Assembly (NCBI GenBank): GCA_030042855.1
Contig: JASHYU010000030.1
Span: forward strand, 1-8,431
DNA from: Thermoplasmata archaeon
GTDB lineage: Archaea > Thermoplasmatota > Thermoplasmata > UBA184
Length of the DNA: 8,431 bases
Direction of reading: 5' to 3'
Shown: positions 1 through 6,118 of the stretch, piece after piece
Position numbering within the stretch: position 1 is the first letter of the stretch
Layout of the letters: each line of letters opens with the position of its first letter
Translations under genes and position numbers: made by a program
Notes under the pieces: model-generated
What the model saw: only the letters and a program-made list of their open reading frames with translations
What the model was told of the DNA's origin: nothing
Databases searched by the model: none

Positions 1-1279
1 CGAGCCGGGTCCGGAACGTGCTCGCGACCCGAGCCATCTCCTCGGAGCACGCGGCGACGAGGACGGACCGGACCTCGGCGACGGTCGCCCCCACGCGTCG
101 TTGAAGCTCCGCCTCGAACCGTCGGACCGCCCCCGACGCAGTCCCCCCCTTCTGCTCGGCGAGGAAGCGATCGAGCTCCGCCGCGAGCGGAGGCCCCCGC
201 GGCGCGAGGAGCTCTCCCGCGCGGCCGGCCATCGCCCGCGAGAGCGTGTCCACATCCTCCCGGAGCATCGCCTGGGTCGCCCGCTGCTCGACCCGGATCT
301 CGCGGATCCCCCGGTCCAGGGAGGCGAGGCGACGGTCGAACTCGTCCTGGGTCATCTGGTCGGCGTTCAGCGCGAGGTCGATGAGACCGCGGAGCTGTCC
401 CGAGAACTGCCGGACGCGTTTTTGGAGGACCTCGCGGACGCTCTCCGCCCGGTCGGTTTCGACGAAGGCGCGCAGGGCGCTCCACAGGTCGGCGAGGCCC
501 GAGCGGCCGACGAGCTCCGCGTCGCCCCGACGGGCGCCCTCGAGGGCGGCCCGAGCCGAGGCGCGATAGAGCCGGATCGACGGGAGCCCGCAGCGCTGGG
601 TCAGGATCCCGTGAAGGTACCGTTCGAGTTCCGCGAGGTCGTCGGGCGGGACGAGGTCGGCCTTGTTCAGGACCAGGAACAGGCGCGCGGCGTAGCCGGA
701 GGCCTCGGCGAGGAACGCGATCTCGTCCGCGGTGATGGACGGATCCGGGGACAGGACGAAGATCGCCGCATCGACGCGCGGGAGCAGCGCGCGGGCGGCC
801 GCGGTGTTGGCATCGTGCGGGGAGCCGATCCCGGGCGAGTCGACGAACGTGATGCCGTCCGTCCACTCGGGCAGCGGCATCGAGATCTCGACGCGGGCGA
901 TCGCGCGGCGGTTGCCGGGGTTCCGCTGCTCGCTGACGTAGTCCGAGATCTCCGCGAGGGCCACCGATCGGGACCGACCGTCGGGCTCGACCACGCGCGC
1001 CCCCTCGGGACCGCGTACTAGATGGGTCGCGACCGCGGTCTGGGGCAGGATCCCCATCGGAAACACGGCCGCACCGGCGAACGCGTTGAGGAGGGTCGAT
1101 TTTCCGCGCTTGAACTGGCCGAGGACGGCCACCGTCAGCGCGCCGCGGGCGAGGTCAGCGTCCGCCCGCCGGATCTCCGCCCGGAGGGACTCCAGGCCGG
1201 CCTCCGCGGCAATCGCCTCCAGCTCGCGAAGGGCCGACGAGATGCTGACGGGATCGACCGTGCGGGCGAGGGGCGACAT
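1..1279 (-). CDS. Dynamin-like GTPase, 3' end beyond window
   Basis: Large GTPase of the bacterial/archaeal dynamin-like family, which binds and remodels membranes as a GTP-driven oligomer. The frame is open from the ATG to the window edge for 426 residues with no stop. The protein shows P-loop GQFKRGKST (residues 54-62), switch threonine candidates T81/T85, G3 motif DSPG (147-150), G4 motif NKAD (205-208) and a likely G5 at RASAR (239-243). Beyond residue 270 it is helical and charged, as in the dynamin stalk. Relatives are commonly over 500 residues, so a substantial C-terminal part, where any membrane-binding paddle would lie, is missing. An in-frame TGA at 1301-1303 leaves this ATG as the only usable start. 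There is no good Shine-Dalgarno site, only a weak GGTGGA. The family call is firm. The membrane target and physiological role are not visible. Confidence 0.92.
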   Translation of the reverse strand, partial: MSPLARTVDPVSISSALRELEAIAAEAGLESLRAEIRRADADLARGALTVAVLGQFKRGKSTLLNAFAGAAVFPMGILPQTAVATHLVRGPEGARVVEPDGRSRSVALAEISDYVSEQRNPGNRRAIARVEISMPLPEWTDGITFVDSPGIGSPHDANTAAARALLPRVDAAIFVLSPDPSITADEIAFLAEASGYAARLFLVLNKADLVPPDDLAELERYLHGILTQRCGLPSIRLYRASARAALEGARRGDAELVGRSGLADLWSALRAFVETDRAESVREVLQKRVRQFSGQLRGLIDLALNADQMTQDEFDRRLASLDRGIREIRVEQRATQAMLREDVDTLSRAMAGRAGELLAPRGPPLAAELDRFLAEQKGGTASGAVRRFEAELQRRVGATVAEVRSVLVAACSEEMARVASTFRTRL

Positions 1280-1359
1280 GGGGGTCCACCGTAGGAGCCA
1301 TCATCCGCAGGGCGGCGGTTCCGGCGGGCCCCATCGCCGATACACCACTCGGTTCGAAG

Positions 1360-1368
1360 TTAGATATT
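1360..1368 (-). promoter_or_regulatory. Possible TATA-like promoter of the GTPase gene
   Basis: The 154-base gap between the GTPase start and the upstream minus-strand gene holds one conspicuous AT-rich island. Read on the minus strand it is AATATCTAA, preceded by AACA. If used as an archaeal TATA box it would start transcription near 1335-1342, giving a leader of roughly 60 bases. A 5-bp GGCGG/CCGCC hairpin at 1383-1395 lies just upstream and could end the preceding transcript. The element is weak and inferred only from composition and position. Confidence 0.35.
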
Positions 1369-1433
1369 GTTTGCTGTGCTCCGGCGGAGGCCGCCCCGGC
1401 GAGACGCGCGTCCCGGTTCCTCCGGCCGGATCG

Positions 1434-2057
1434 TCAGGATCCTCCGCTCGGTCGGATGCGATAGGTGATCGGGACATACCCGTGCCGATTCGCACTTCCC
1501 CGTTCTTCCGATAGCTCCATCGCGCGGAGGTCGGCCTGCCGGAGGATCGACTCGAACGCCGCCTGGGTCAGAAGCGTCCGACGGCCCCAGAAGCTGGCCC
1601 GGTGCAGCCGGAACGCTTGGTCCCCGCGGGCGAACGCCGGACTCGCGCTGAGGTCGCGGAGGACGAAGCCTCGTCGGTCGGCCCACCAGATGTCCTCATG
1701 GGCGGAGCGCGAGTAGACCAGGTGCAGGCCGACGTCGTCGATCGTCAGCGTCGACGCGCCGCGACGCAGGCGGGGGATGCCGACGACCCCGAGACCGAGC
1801 ACGGCCGCGAACCCGGCCGCCAACGCGAGGTCGGTCAGGCGGGTGCTCGAGGATGCCTCGATCGGGACCGAGGATCCGCCGACGGACTCGACGAGACCGA
1901 GGAGCGCCGCCGCCAACGACACGAGGATCACCAGGACGTAGGCGAGGCGCGGCAGCTTCCAGGCGCGATCCGCCGCGAGGAGTCCCCTCAGATCGAACGC
2001 GAGATCCCCGGTCGCCGGACCGGTGGAACGGCCGACCGCCCGCGCCCCCCGCGTCAA
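1434..2057 (-). CDS. Two-pass membrane protein with possible PH-like domain
   Basis: Uncharacterised protein of 207 residues. Two hydrophobic segments, about 36-58 and 74-95, form a membrane hairpin, and the LRRG after the second puts the C-terminus in the cytoplasm by the positive-inside rule. Residues 102-178 look like a small beta-rich domain ending in a helix. The pattern (LTIDDVGLHLVYS, WWADRRGFVL, then AAFESILRQA) resembles bacterial PH-like membrane domains, but I infer this from pattern alone. The start is TTG, chosen because GGGAGG lies 5 bases before it. The gene begins 21 bases after the stop of the coiled-coil gene, so the two are probably cotranscribed. Its position just upstream of a dynamin-like GTPase suggests, without proving, a membrane-adaptor role. 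Confidence 0.75.
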   Translation of the reverse strand: MTRGARAVGRSTGPATGDLAFDLRGLLAADRAWKLPRLAYVLVILVSLAAALLGLVESVGGSSVPIEASSSTRLTDLALAAGFAAVLGLGVVGIPRLRRGASTLTIDDVGLHLVYSRSAHEDIWWADRRGFVLRDLSASPAFARGDQAFRLHRASFWGRRTLLTQAAFESILRQADLRAMELSEERGSANRHGYVPITYRIRPSGGS

Positions 2058-2062
2058 CGAGT

Positions 2063-2068
2063 CCTCCC
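2063..2068 (-). promoter_or_regulatory. Shine-Dalgarno site that fixes a TTG start
   Basis: On the minus strand GGGAGG stands 5 bases before a TTG codon at 2057-2055. It is one of the clearest ribosome binding sites in the window, and it makes the TTG at 2057 the preferred start of the two-pass membrane protein despite the rare initiation codon. Confidence 0.65.
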
Positions 2069-2078
2069 GAATGGGAGC

Positions 2079-2555
2079 TCACGTCGGCCGGGAGGGCCCC
2101 ACCGTCCTGGTCCGGGACGGTGACGCGTATCGTTCCGCGGCGTCCACGGCATCCGGATCCGGCGGGATCTCGATCCGGTGGCCCCCGAGGTCCAGAGTCC
2201 GGAGGGCCGCTTCCAGCGCGCGGAGCCGGCGCACGAGGAGCTCGTTGTCGCGAATCGCCTGGTCGCAAATGACCGACAGGCGGGACTGCTCGCGAGCGTA
2301 GATCGCGAGCCGTTGCTCCAGCTGGCGGATCGTCTCGCGCGGCGAGCCCAGAGCGATCGACGGCCGCTTGGCCGGCCCGTCGGGGGAGGGCAGCAGGGGC
2401 ACGACGGCTCGGAACCAGATCCAGAAGCCCTTCAGCCCGACCTCGTCGACGTCGACCCAGGCCTTCAGCCGGCGACGTAAGTCCGGGGGGACGACCGGCT
2501 CGTCCCCTTCCTGCGCGCCCCGCCTTCTCGACTTGGCAATCACGTAGCCTAGCAC
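2079..2555 (-). CDS. Hypothetical small coiled-coil protein
   Basis: Soluble protein of 158 residues that I do not recognise. The N-terminal 70 residues are basic and then mixed, with an aromatic patch GFWIWF at 43-48. Residues about 73-121 form a long charged helix with heptad-like spacing (ETIRQLEQRL to LRALEAALRTL), a probable coiled coil that would mediate self-association or docking. The C-terminal 35 residues are proline- and charge-rich and probably disordered. Start is GTG, with GAGGGG 7 bases before it (2563-2568). That Shine-Dalgarno-like run sits inside a CCCCT-n-AGGGG palindrome (2563-2573), which could partly mask it. No signal peptide or membrane segment. It is the first gene of the leftward group, and a role is only guessable from its neighbours. 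Confidence 0.65.
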   Translation of the reverse strand: MLGYVIAKSRRRGAQEGDEPVVPPDLRRRLKAWVDVDEVGLKGFWIWFRAVVPLLPSPDGPAKRPSIALGSPRETIRQLEQRLAIYAREQSRLSVICDQAIRDNELLVRRLRALEAALRTLDLGGHRIEIPPDPDAVDAAERYASPSRTRTVGPSRPT

Positions 2556-2724
2556 TGCCGCGCCCCTCAGGGGTCATCGGCAGCGTGCTGCGGTTCGCGT
2601 CCGCGCTGTGCGGACGACGGCTGACCCCACAGCCGCCCGAGAGTCAGCGCCCGGACTATATCTCAGGTGCTGGCGCTCGCGCACTCGTAAACCTCTACTA
2701 CGTGAAAATCGAGCGACACCCTCT

Positions 2725-2740
2725 CATGGTCGAAACCATG
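2725..2740. repeat. Inverted repeat upstream of transporter TATA-like box
   Basis: CATGGT and ACCATG form a perfect 6-bp inverted repeat around a CGAA centre, ending 4 bases before the ATTATC element. Its dyad symmetry and place directly upstream of the probable core promoter fit the binding site of a dimeric transcription regulator. As RNA it would be a hairpin with a 4-base loop, but it lies upstream of the predicted transcription start. Confidence 0.4.
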
Positions 2741-2744
2741 GCGG

Positions 2745-2750
2745 ATTATC
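2745..2750 (+). promoter_or_regulatory. TATA-like box of AceTr transporter gene
   Basis: ATTATC stands in otherwise GC-rich sequence with its centre about 29 bases before the transporter ATG. With normal archaeal spacing of 25-27 bases, transcription would start within a few bases of the ATG, giving a leaderless or nearly leaderless mRNA. The lack of a Shine-Dalgarno site before the ATG agrees with this. It is a weak match to the consensus. Confidence 0.4.
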
Positions 2751-2769
2751 TGCCGAACCCGTGTTCCCC

Positions 2770-2797
2770 TGCCACATGGCAAGTCCTGCCACGGCAG
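2770..2797. repeat. Paired small palindromes over the transporter start
   Basis: TGCCA-CA-TGGCA (2770-2781) spans the start codon. CTGCC-AC-GGCAG (2786-2797) follows within codons 4-8. Both begin with the same CCTGCCAC octamer (2768-2775 and 2785-2792), spaced 17 bases apart. Repressor binding here would cover the predicted transcription start. The second copy lies in coding sequence where alanine and threonine codons could produce it by chance. Confidence 0.3.
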
Positions 2798-3411
2798 AGT
2801 CGTCGAACCCAGCGTTAGAGAAGAAGGACCCGTTCTGGGCCCCCGCGACCGTCGTCGGGTTGTGCGGATTCGGGACCACGACGATGATCGCGGGAATGGG
2901 CATCGCCTCGGAAGGGATCAACTGGGGTGTCGACAACGGTGCGGTGTTCCCGATGGCCCTCGCCTTCGGGGGCAGCGCGCAGTTCATCGCCGGGGTCATC
3001 ATGTTGCGCCGGGGAGAGATTTTCCCCGGCTCCGCCTTCTGCGGGTACGGCGCGTTCTGGTGGGCGTTCACCCTGTTCTTGAGCGGTCTGACCGGGGACA
3101 AGGCGTTCGGCCCGACCGCGCCCTACGACATCGCCTGGTTCATGGTCGTGTGGGCCCTGTTCACGTTGACCTTCGCGATCAACTCCCATTATCACGGGCC
3201 CGGGATCGCCTTCGTCTTCTGGACCTTGGTGCTCGCCTTCGTGCTCCTCGCGGTGGATTTCGCGATGGTGGGTGGAGGTCACACGCCCTCGAACGGCCTG
3301 TGGGAAGCGACGGGCATCGACACGTTCATCTGCGGCTTCGCGGCCTGGTACGTGGCGACGGCGTTCATCACCGCCCAGCACCACAACGGAAAGAAGGTAC
3401 TGCCGTACTAG
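2776..3411 (+). CDS. Acetate/succinate transporter, AceTr (GPR1/FUN34/SatP) family
   Basis: Inner-membrane carrier for acetate and possibly succinate or other short carboxylates, typically proton-coupled in this family. The 211-residue length is normal. Six hydrophobic segments lie at about 22-43, 53-75, 85-104, 117-137, 142-162 and 180-200. The family-defining N-terminal motif (NPAPLGL in SatP) appears as APATVVGL (22-29), followed by a GFGTTT stretch. Further matches to SatP are the GGSAQFIAG block (65-73), the YGAFW motif (91-95) and the terminal KKVLP. The frame extends upstream, but the ATG at 2776 is chosen because the extension is arginine-rich and unlike the family, and because ATTATC lies 29 bases upstream. 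Acetate uptake would feed acetyl-CoA synthesis, although no acetate-activating enzyme is nearby. Substrate preference cannot be read from the sequence. Confidence 0.9.
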   Translation: MASPATAESSNPALEKKDPFWAPATVVGLCGFGTTTMIAGMGIASEGINWGVDNGAVFPMALAFGGSAQFIAGVIMLRRGEIFPGSAFCGYGAFWWAFTLFLSGLTGDKAFGPTAPYDIAWFMVVWALFTLTFAINSHYHGPGIAFVFWTLVLAFVLLAVDFAMVGGGHTPSNGLWEATGIDTFICGFAAWYVATAFITAQHHNGKKVLPY

Positions 3412-3474
3412 CGGCCCGCGGCGGCGCCGGTCAACCCTTTCCCGATCCTGGTACGGCGCCTCGACCTCGATCCG

Positions 3475-3496
3475 ACGCTCCGTGCGGACGGAGCGT
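3475..3496. repeat. Perfect 9-bp hairpin with tetraloop
   Basis: ACGCTCCGT and ACGGAGCGT are exact reverse complements around a GCGG centre, 63 bases after the transporter stop. There is no T-run after it, so it is not a classical intrinsic terminator. It may stabilise the 3' end of the transporter mRNA, belong to a small RNA, or be a protein-binding dyad. Confidence 0.5.
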
Positions 3497-3753
3497 AAGT
3501 TCGGGAGTGACCGGACGCCCCGTGGAGCAGGGCAGGATCCAGAGGTGGCCCGTCCCTCGAGCACCCGATGCGCTCGATCGTAGGAGGGAGAGCTCGAGGT
3601 CCCGGTCCCCGGCTCGCGCGCCCCCTGGGAAGGAGGCTCGTCGAGGGAAGGTTACCGGAGGCTACCAAACCCTAATGCGGGGATCCCCGAGCCTCCCGAG
3701 GCGGACTCCGAATCGGCCGCACTCCGCGCGGGTTGGCGCCGAGACCAAAGCAG

Positions 3754-3759
3754 CATAGT
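3754..3759 (+). promoter_or_regulatory. Possible TATA-like box of the methyltransferase gene
   Basis: CATAGT, preceded by AAAG at 3747-3750 (a possible BRE-like purine run), has its centre about 29 bases before the ATG. That is the same spacing as for the transporter gene. The ATG has no Shine-Dalgarno site. The match to a TATA consensus is poor, so this rests mainly on position. Confidence 0.25.
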
Positions 3760-3784
3760 CCGGTCCGTCTGCAGGTACGTCGAC

Positions 3785-4888
3785 ATGGTCCGTTCGAAAG
3801 GTCGGGCTCCCGTAGTCGAGGTTCGCGCTCACGTGTCCTCGAGGCCATCCGACATCTTCCCGGTGCTCTGGGGGGAGCTTTCCTCCGCGCTCCTCCAGCG
3901 CGGCTGGCTGATCGGCTCCGAGCTCGGGGGGAAGCTCCGCAGCACTTCGAAGGGGCCGGAGCGGTCGCACGGTGGACACATCGAACGGTGGAATCCCCCG
4001 CACGAGGTGATCGTGACGTGGAGTCCCCTCGACGCGAGAGCGGGGGCGCCCTCGCGCCTGGGGCTCCGATGCGAGGCCGAGGGATCGGGCTCCGCGGTCG
4101 TGGTCGAGCACACGGGAGGGGACGGATGGCGCGGCGCGCCGAGCGAGGAGCAAGAGCTGGGATGGGTGGCGACCGAGGTCGTGACTCCGCTGCTCCTGTC
4201 CACCCAACCGGCGCGACTGGCCGCGTGGTCCGACGACCGATGGGGTCGGAGACCGTCGGGTCCTACCAGCAAGGCCCACTACCGGGAGCCCATCTACCAC
4301 CTGCCGGGCTTTCACGCCATGCTCGAAGGCCTGGCGCTGCACCGGGACGATCTGCTCCTCGAGGTGGGCTGCGGCGGGGGCGCGCTGCTGAAGAGGGCCC
4401 TCGCCACCGGATGCCGTGCCGCCGCGATCGATCACAGCGCGGACATGTTGAAGGTCGCGTCGCAACAGAACGCGCGCGCGATCGCGGCGGGCCACCTCCA
4501 GCTCCGGTACGGGGACGCCGCCGCCCTTCCGTTTCCGAGCGAGCGATTCACCTGCGCGGTCATGTCCGGTGTGCTGCCCTGGCTCCCGGATCCGGTGCAA
4601 GCCTTCCGCGAGGTGTTCCGGACGCTGCGCCCGGGCGGTCGGTTCGTGGCGTGGACGGGCACGCCCAAGATCTACGGAACTCCCGCCGCCGGACCGAAGC
4701 GCAGGGGCGGGCCGCGGCTGTACGACGACCGAACGCTGGCGCGGTTCGCCAAGGCGGCCGGGTTTACGGACTTCCGGATCGATCACCCGGACCTGCGGAG
4801 CGTGGCGTGGGCGCTCGGAGTTCCTCGCCCCGCCCGGTTCCTGTTCGGCCCGGAGTACGGGACGCTGCTCTGGGCACGACGAACCTGA
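3785..4888 (+). CDS. START/AHSA1-like domain fused to SAM methyltransferase
   Basis: Two-domain protein of 367 residues. Residues about 9-140 resemble an SRPBCC (AHSA1/START-like) fold, which forms a hydrophobic ligand cavity: a beta strand VEVRAHVSS, then helices, then strands such as HIERWNPPHEVIVTWS and SAVVVEHT. Residues about 165-330 are a Rossmann-type class I methyltransferase. Motif I is LLEVGCGGGALL (191-202), the SAM-ribose acidic residue is D216 in AAIDHSADML, motif II is YGDAAALPF (242-250), and LRPGGRFV (281-288) is the post-motif strand. The C-terminal 60 residues (RLYDDRTLARFAKAAGF) match the usual tail of ubiE-like enzymes. No membrane segment. The methyltransferase call is firm and the SRPBCC call is by pattern. 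The substrate is unknown, but the SRPBCC half suggests a small hydrophobic one. The next gene is 213 bases away, so cotranscription is uncertain. Confidence 0.85.
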   Translation: MVRSKGRAPVVEVRAHVSSRPSDIFPVLWGELSSALLQRGWLIGSELGGKLRSTSKGPERSHGGHIERWNPPHEVIVTWSPLDARAGAPSRLGLRCEAEGSGSAVVVEHTGGDGWRGAPSEEQELGWVATEVVTPLLLSTQPARLAAWSDDRWGRRPSGPTSKAHYREPIYHLPGFHAMLEGLALHRDDLLLEVGCGGGALLKRALATGCRAAAIDHSADMLKVASQQNARAIAAGHLQLRYGDAAALPFPSERFTCAVMSGVLPWLPDPVQAFREVFRTLRPGGRFVAWTGTPKIYGTPAAGPKRRGGPRLYDDRTLARFAKAAGFTDFRIDHPDLRSVAWALGVPRPARFLFGPEYGTLLWARRT

Positions 4889-5012
4889 CCCGCGAACGAA
4901 GGCAAGAACGCGGCCCCAAGCGTCGCCTCGGTCCCGGCGTACGGCGCCGGGCGGGACGGACCGCGGCACTTCGTCTCCGGCTCGGCGGCCGGGACGTCGC
5001 CGCCCGTTGGGA

Positions 5013-5034
5013 GGGCGCCATCCTTATGGCGCTC
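5013..5034. repeat. Hairpin upstream of the ATP-grasp gene
   Basis: GCGCCAT and ATGGCGC pair perfectly over 7 bp around a CCTT loop (5015-5032). One G-U and one G-C pair extend the stem to 9 bp. It directly abuts a second dyad at 5035-5047. Confidence 0.45.
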
Positions 5035-5047
5035 GCTCAAGTTGAGC
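5035..5047. promoter_or_regulatory. 13-base palindrome, possible operator
   Basis: GCTCAA-G-TTGAGC is a perfect dyad with a single central base, 54 bases before the ligase ATG. The tight spacing of the half-sites makes an RNA stem impossible, so DNA binding by a dimeric regulator is the more natural reading. Chance occurrence remains possible. Confidence 0.35.
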
Positions 5048-5101
5048 CCGTGCACCGAGGCCGCGCCCTGCGGTGGCCGCGAGGGTTGCCACGGACCGCC
5101 C

Positions 5102-6118
5102 ATGAGCTCCGTCAAGCCCGAGATCCGGACCCGCTCGCCTCCCGATCCGGCCCCGCGCTCGGCCGATCTGGCGATCCTCTACGAACACCCGGCCTGGTTC
5201 GAGAAGGTCTTTGCCGAGCTCGATCGCCGGGGCGTTGACTACGTCAAGCTGCACGCCCCCGAGCATTTCTTCGACCTCGACTCCCGGGACCGCTCTTGGC
5301 CGGTCCTGTTCAACCGGATGAGCCCATCGGCGTGGCGCCGCGAGCACGGGAGCGGCCTGTTCTACACGCTGAGCTACCTCAGCCACGTCGAATCGCTCGG
5401 CACCCGGGTCATCAATGGATCGAAGGCGTTCCGTCACGAGCTGTCGAAGGCGCTCCAGTTGTCCCTCCTTCGTTCTCTGGAGCTTCCCTTCCCCAAGAGC
5501 CGTGTGATCCACGCGCCCGAACAGGCCCCCGCCGCTGCCCGGGGACTCCGGTTCCCCGTGGTCGTCAAGCCGAACATCGGGGGCAGCGGCGCCGGCGTGG
5601 TCCGTTTCGACCGTCCCGAGGACCTTCAACGAGCCGTGGACGGGCACGAGTTCGCGCTGGGGTTCGACCACGTCGGCGTGCTGCAGGAGTTCGTTCCGGC
5701 GCGCGGTGGGTTCATCACGCGCGTGGAGACCTTGAACGGGCGGTATCTCTACGCGATCCGGGTCCACCTGAGCGGCCAGACGTTCGATCTCTGCCCGGCC
5801 GACATCTGCCAGACGACGACCGGCCAGGACCTGACCGCCCCCGGCTGCGTCGTGGAGGCGAGCAAGGCGGGCCTTCGGGTCGAGGGGTACGAGCCGCCGG
5901 CCCCGATCGTCCGGGCCGTGGAGTCGATCGCCCAGGCCGCCGGCATCGACGTCGGCGGGATCGAGTACATCGTCGACGACCGGGACGGCCAGATCTGCTA
6001 CTACGATGTGAACGCGCTCTCGAACTTCGTCGCGGACGCGCCCACGGTCGTCGGCTTCGATCCGTTCGTCCGGCTGGTCGATTTCATCGAGGAGACGATC
6101 GACGTTGCCCGGCGATGA
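5102..6118 (+). CDS. ATP-grasp ligase, RimK-like
   Basis: ATP-grasp enzyme of 338 residues that would activate a carboxylate as acyl phosphate and join it to an amine or thiol. Residues about 21-100 form an N-terminal substrate domain (LAILYEHPAWFEKVFAEL, then DYVKLHAPEHFF). Residues about 105-335 are the ATP-grasp fold. It shows FPVVVKPNIGGSGAGV (151-166), with the nucleotide-binding lysine K156 and glycine-rich loop, the adenine-contacting hinge LQEFVP (194-199), and the metal ligands E288 in GGIEYIVD and N304 in DVNALSNF. These are the RimK-type hallmarks. The ATG at 5102 is preferred over a possible upstream start at 5042. Neither has a Shine-Dalgarno site. It overlaps the following monooxygenase by 14 bases, so the two are translationally coupled. 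No substrate can be read off; a peptide- or amino-acid-like acceptor is typical. Confidence 0.85.
   Translation: MSSVKPEIRTRSPPDPAPRSADLAILYEHPAWFEKVFAELDRRGVDYVKLHAPEHFFDLDSRDRSWPVLFNRMSPSAWRREHGSGLFYTLSYLSHVESLGTRVINGSKAFRHELSKALQLSLLRSLELPFPKSRVIHAPEQAPAAARGLRFPVVVKPNIGGSGAGVVRFDRPEDLQRAVDGHEFALGFDHVGVLQEFVPARGGFITRVETLNGRYLYAIRVHLSGQTFDLCPADICQTTTGQDLTAPGCVVEASKAGLRVEGYEPPAPIVRAVESIAQAAGIDVGGIEYIVDDRDGQICYYDVNALSNFVADAPTVVGFDPFVRLVDFIEETIDVARR

Larger units (their letters stand above)
2576..2775. promoter_or_regulatory. Divergent intergenic promoter region
   Basis: This region separates the leftward coiled-coil gene from the rightward AceTr transporter. It contains a TATA-like core with GATATAG on the minus strand at 2655-2661 (TATATC on the plus strand), which could serve the leftward gene with a leader of about 75 bases. 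It also contains an A-rich stretch at 2704-2709, an inverted repeat at 2725-2740 and an ATTATC element at 2745-2750 close to the transporter start. No convincing gene lies here. The short plus-strand frames that run through it are upstream extensions without start support. Confidence 0.5.
3412..3784. other. 373-base intergenic region without a supported gene
   Basis: Short frames exist on both strands, but their translations are arginine- and proline-rich and unlike proteins. The region contains a pyrimidine-rich CCCTTTCCC near 3434-3442, a perfect hairpin at 3475-3496, an ACCAAACCCTAA stretch at 3664-3675, and a CATAGT element preceded by AAAG at 3747-3759 near the next gene. I see no tRNA-like cloverleaf or box C/D elements. 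Confidence 0.5.
4889..5101. promoter_or_regulatory. Intergenic leader region before the ATP-grasp gene
   Basis: No supported gene was found here. The ligase frame runs open to an ATG-less start at 5042, but residues from that extension are cysteine- and glycine-rich and look non-coding. The region holds a hairpin at 5013-5034 and a palindrome at 5035-5047. No good TATA box is visible. CTTATG within the hairpin loop and right arm (5023-5028) is the only AT-containing candidate, about 75 bases before the ATG at 5102. Confidence 0.4.

Noticed and set aside
101..1021. Long open plus-strand frame of 306 codons over the left end
   Set aside because: It is antisense to the GTPase gene and its translation is arginine-, proline- and glycine-rich with no recognisable domain. 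The minus strand gives clear G motifs.
1696..2577. Minus-strand frame of 293 codons overlapping the coiled-coil and membrane genes
   Set aside because: Composition is arginine- and glycine-rich as expected for a shadow frame in high-GC DNA. The competing frames have ribosome binding sites, hydrophobic segments and a coiled coil.
3568..3675. Plus-strand 35-codon frame beginning MRSIVGG, possible small or precursor peptide
   Set aside because: No ribosome binding site, highly basic and glycine-rich, and no core-peptide pattern. I cannot tell it from chance.
3662..4969. Long minus-strand frame of 435 codons across the methyltransferase
   Set aside because: It is antisense to a gene with intact SAM motifs and has low-complexity arginine/proline composition.
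5042..5101. Upstream 20-codon extension of the ATP-grasp gene
   Set aside because: It starts at a TTG within a palindrome and encodes a cysteine/glycine-rich stretch unlike the family. The ATG at 5102 is simpler.
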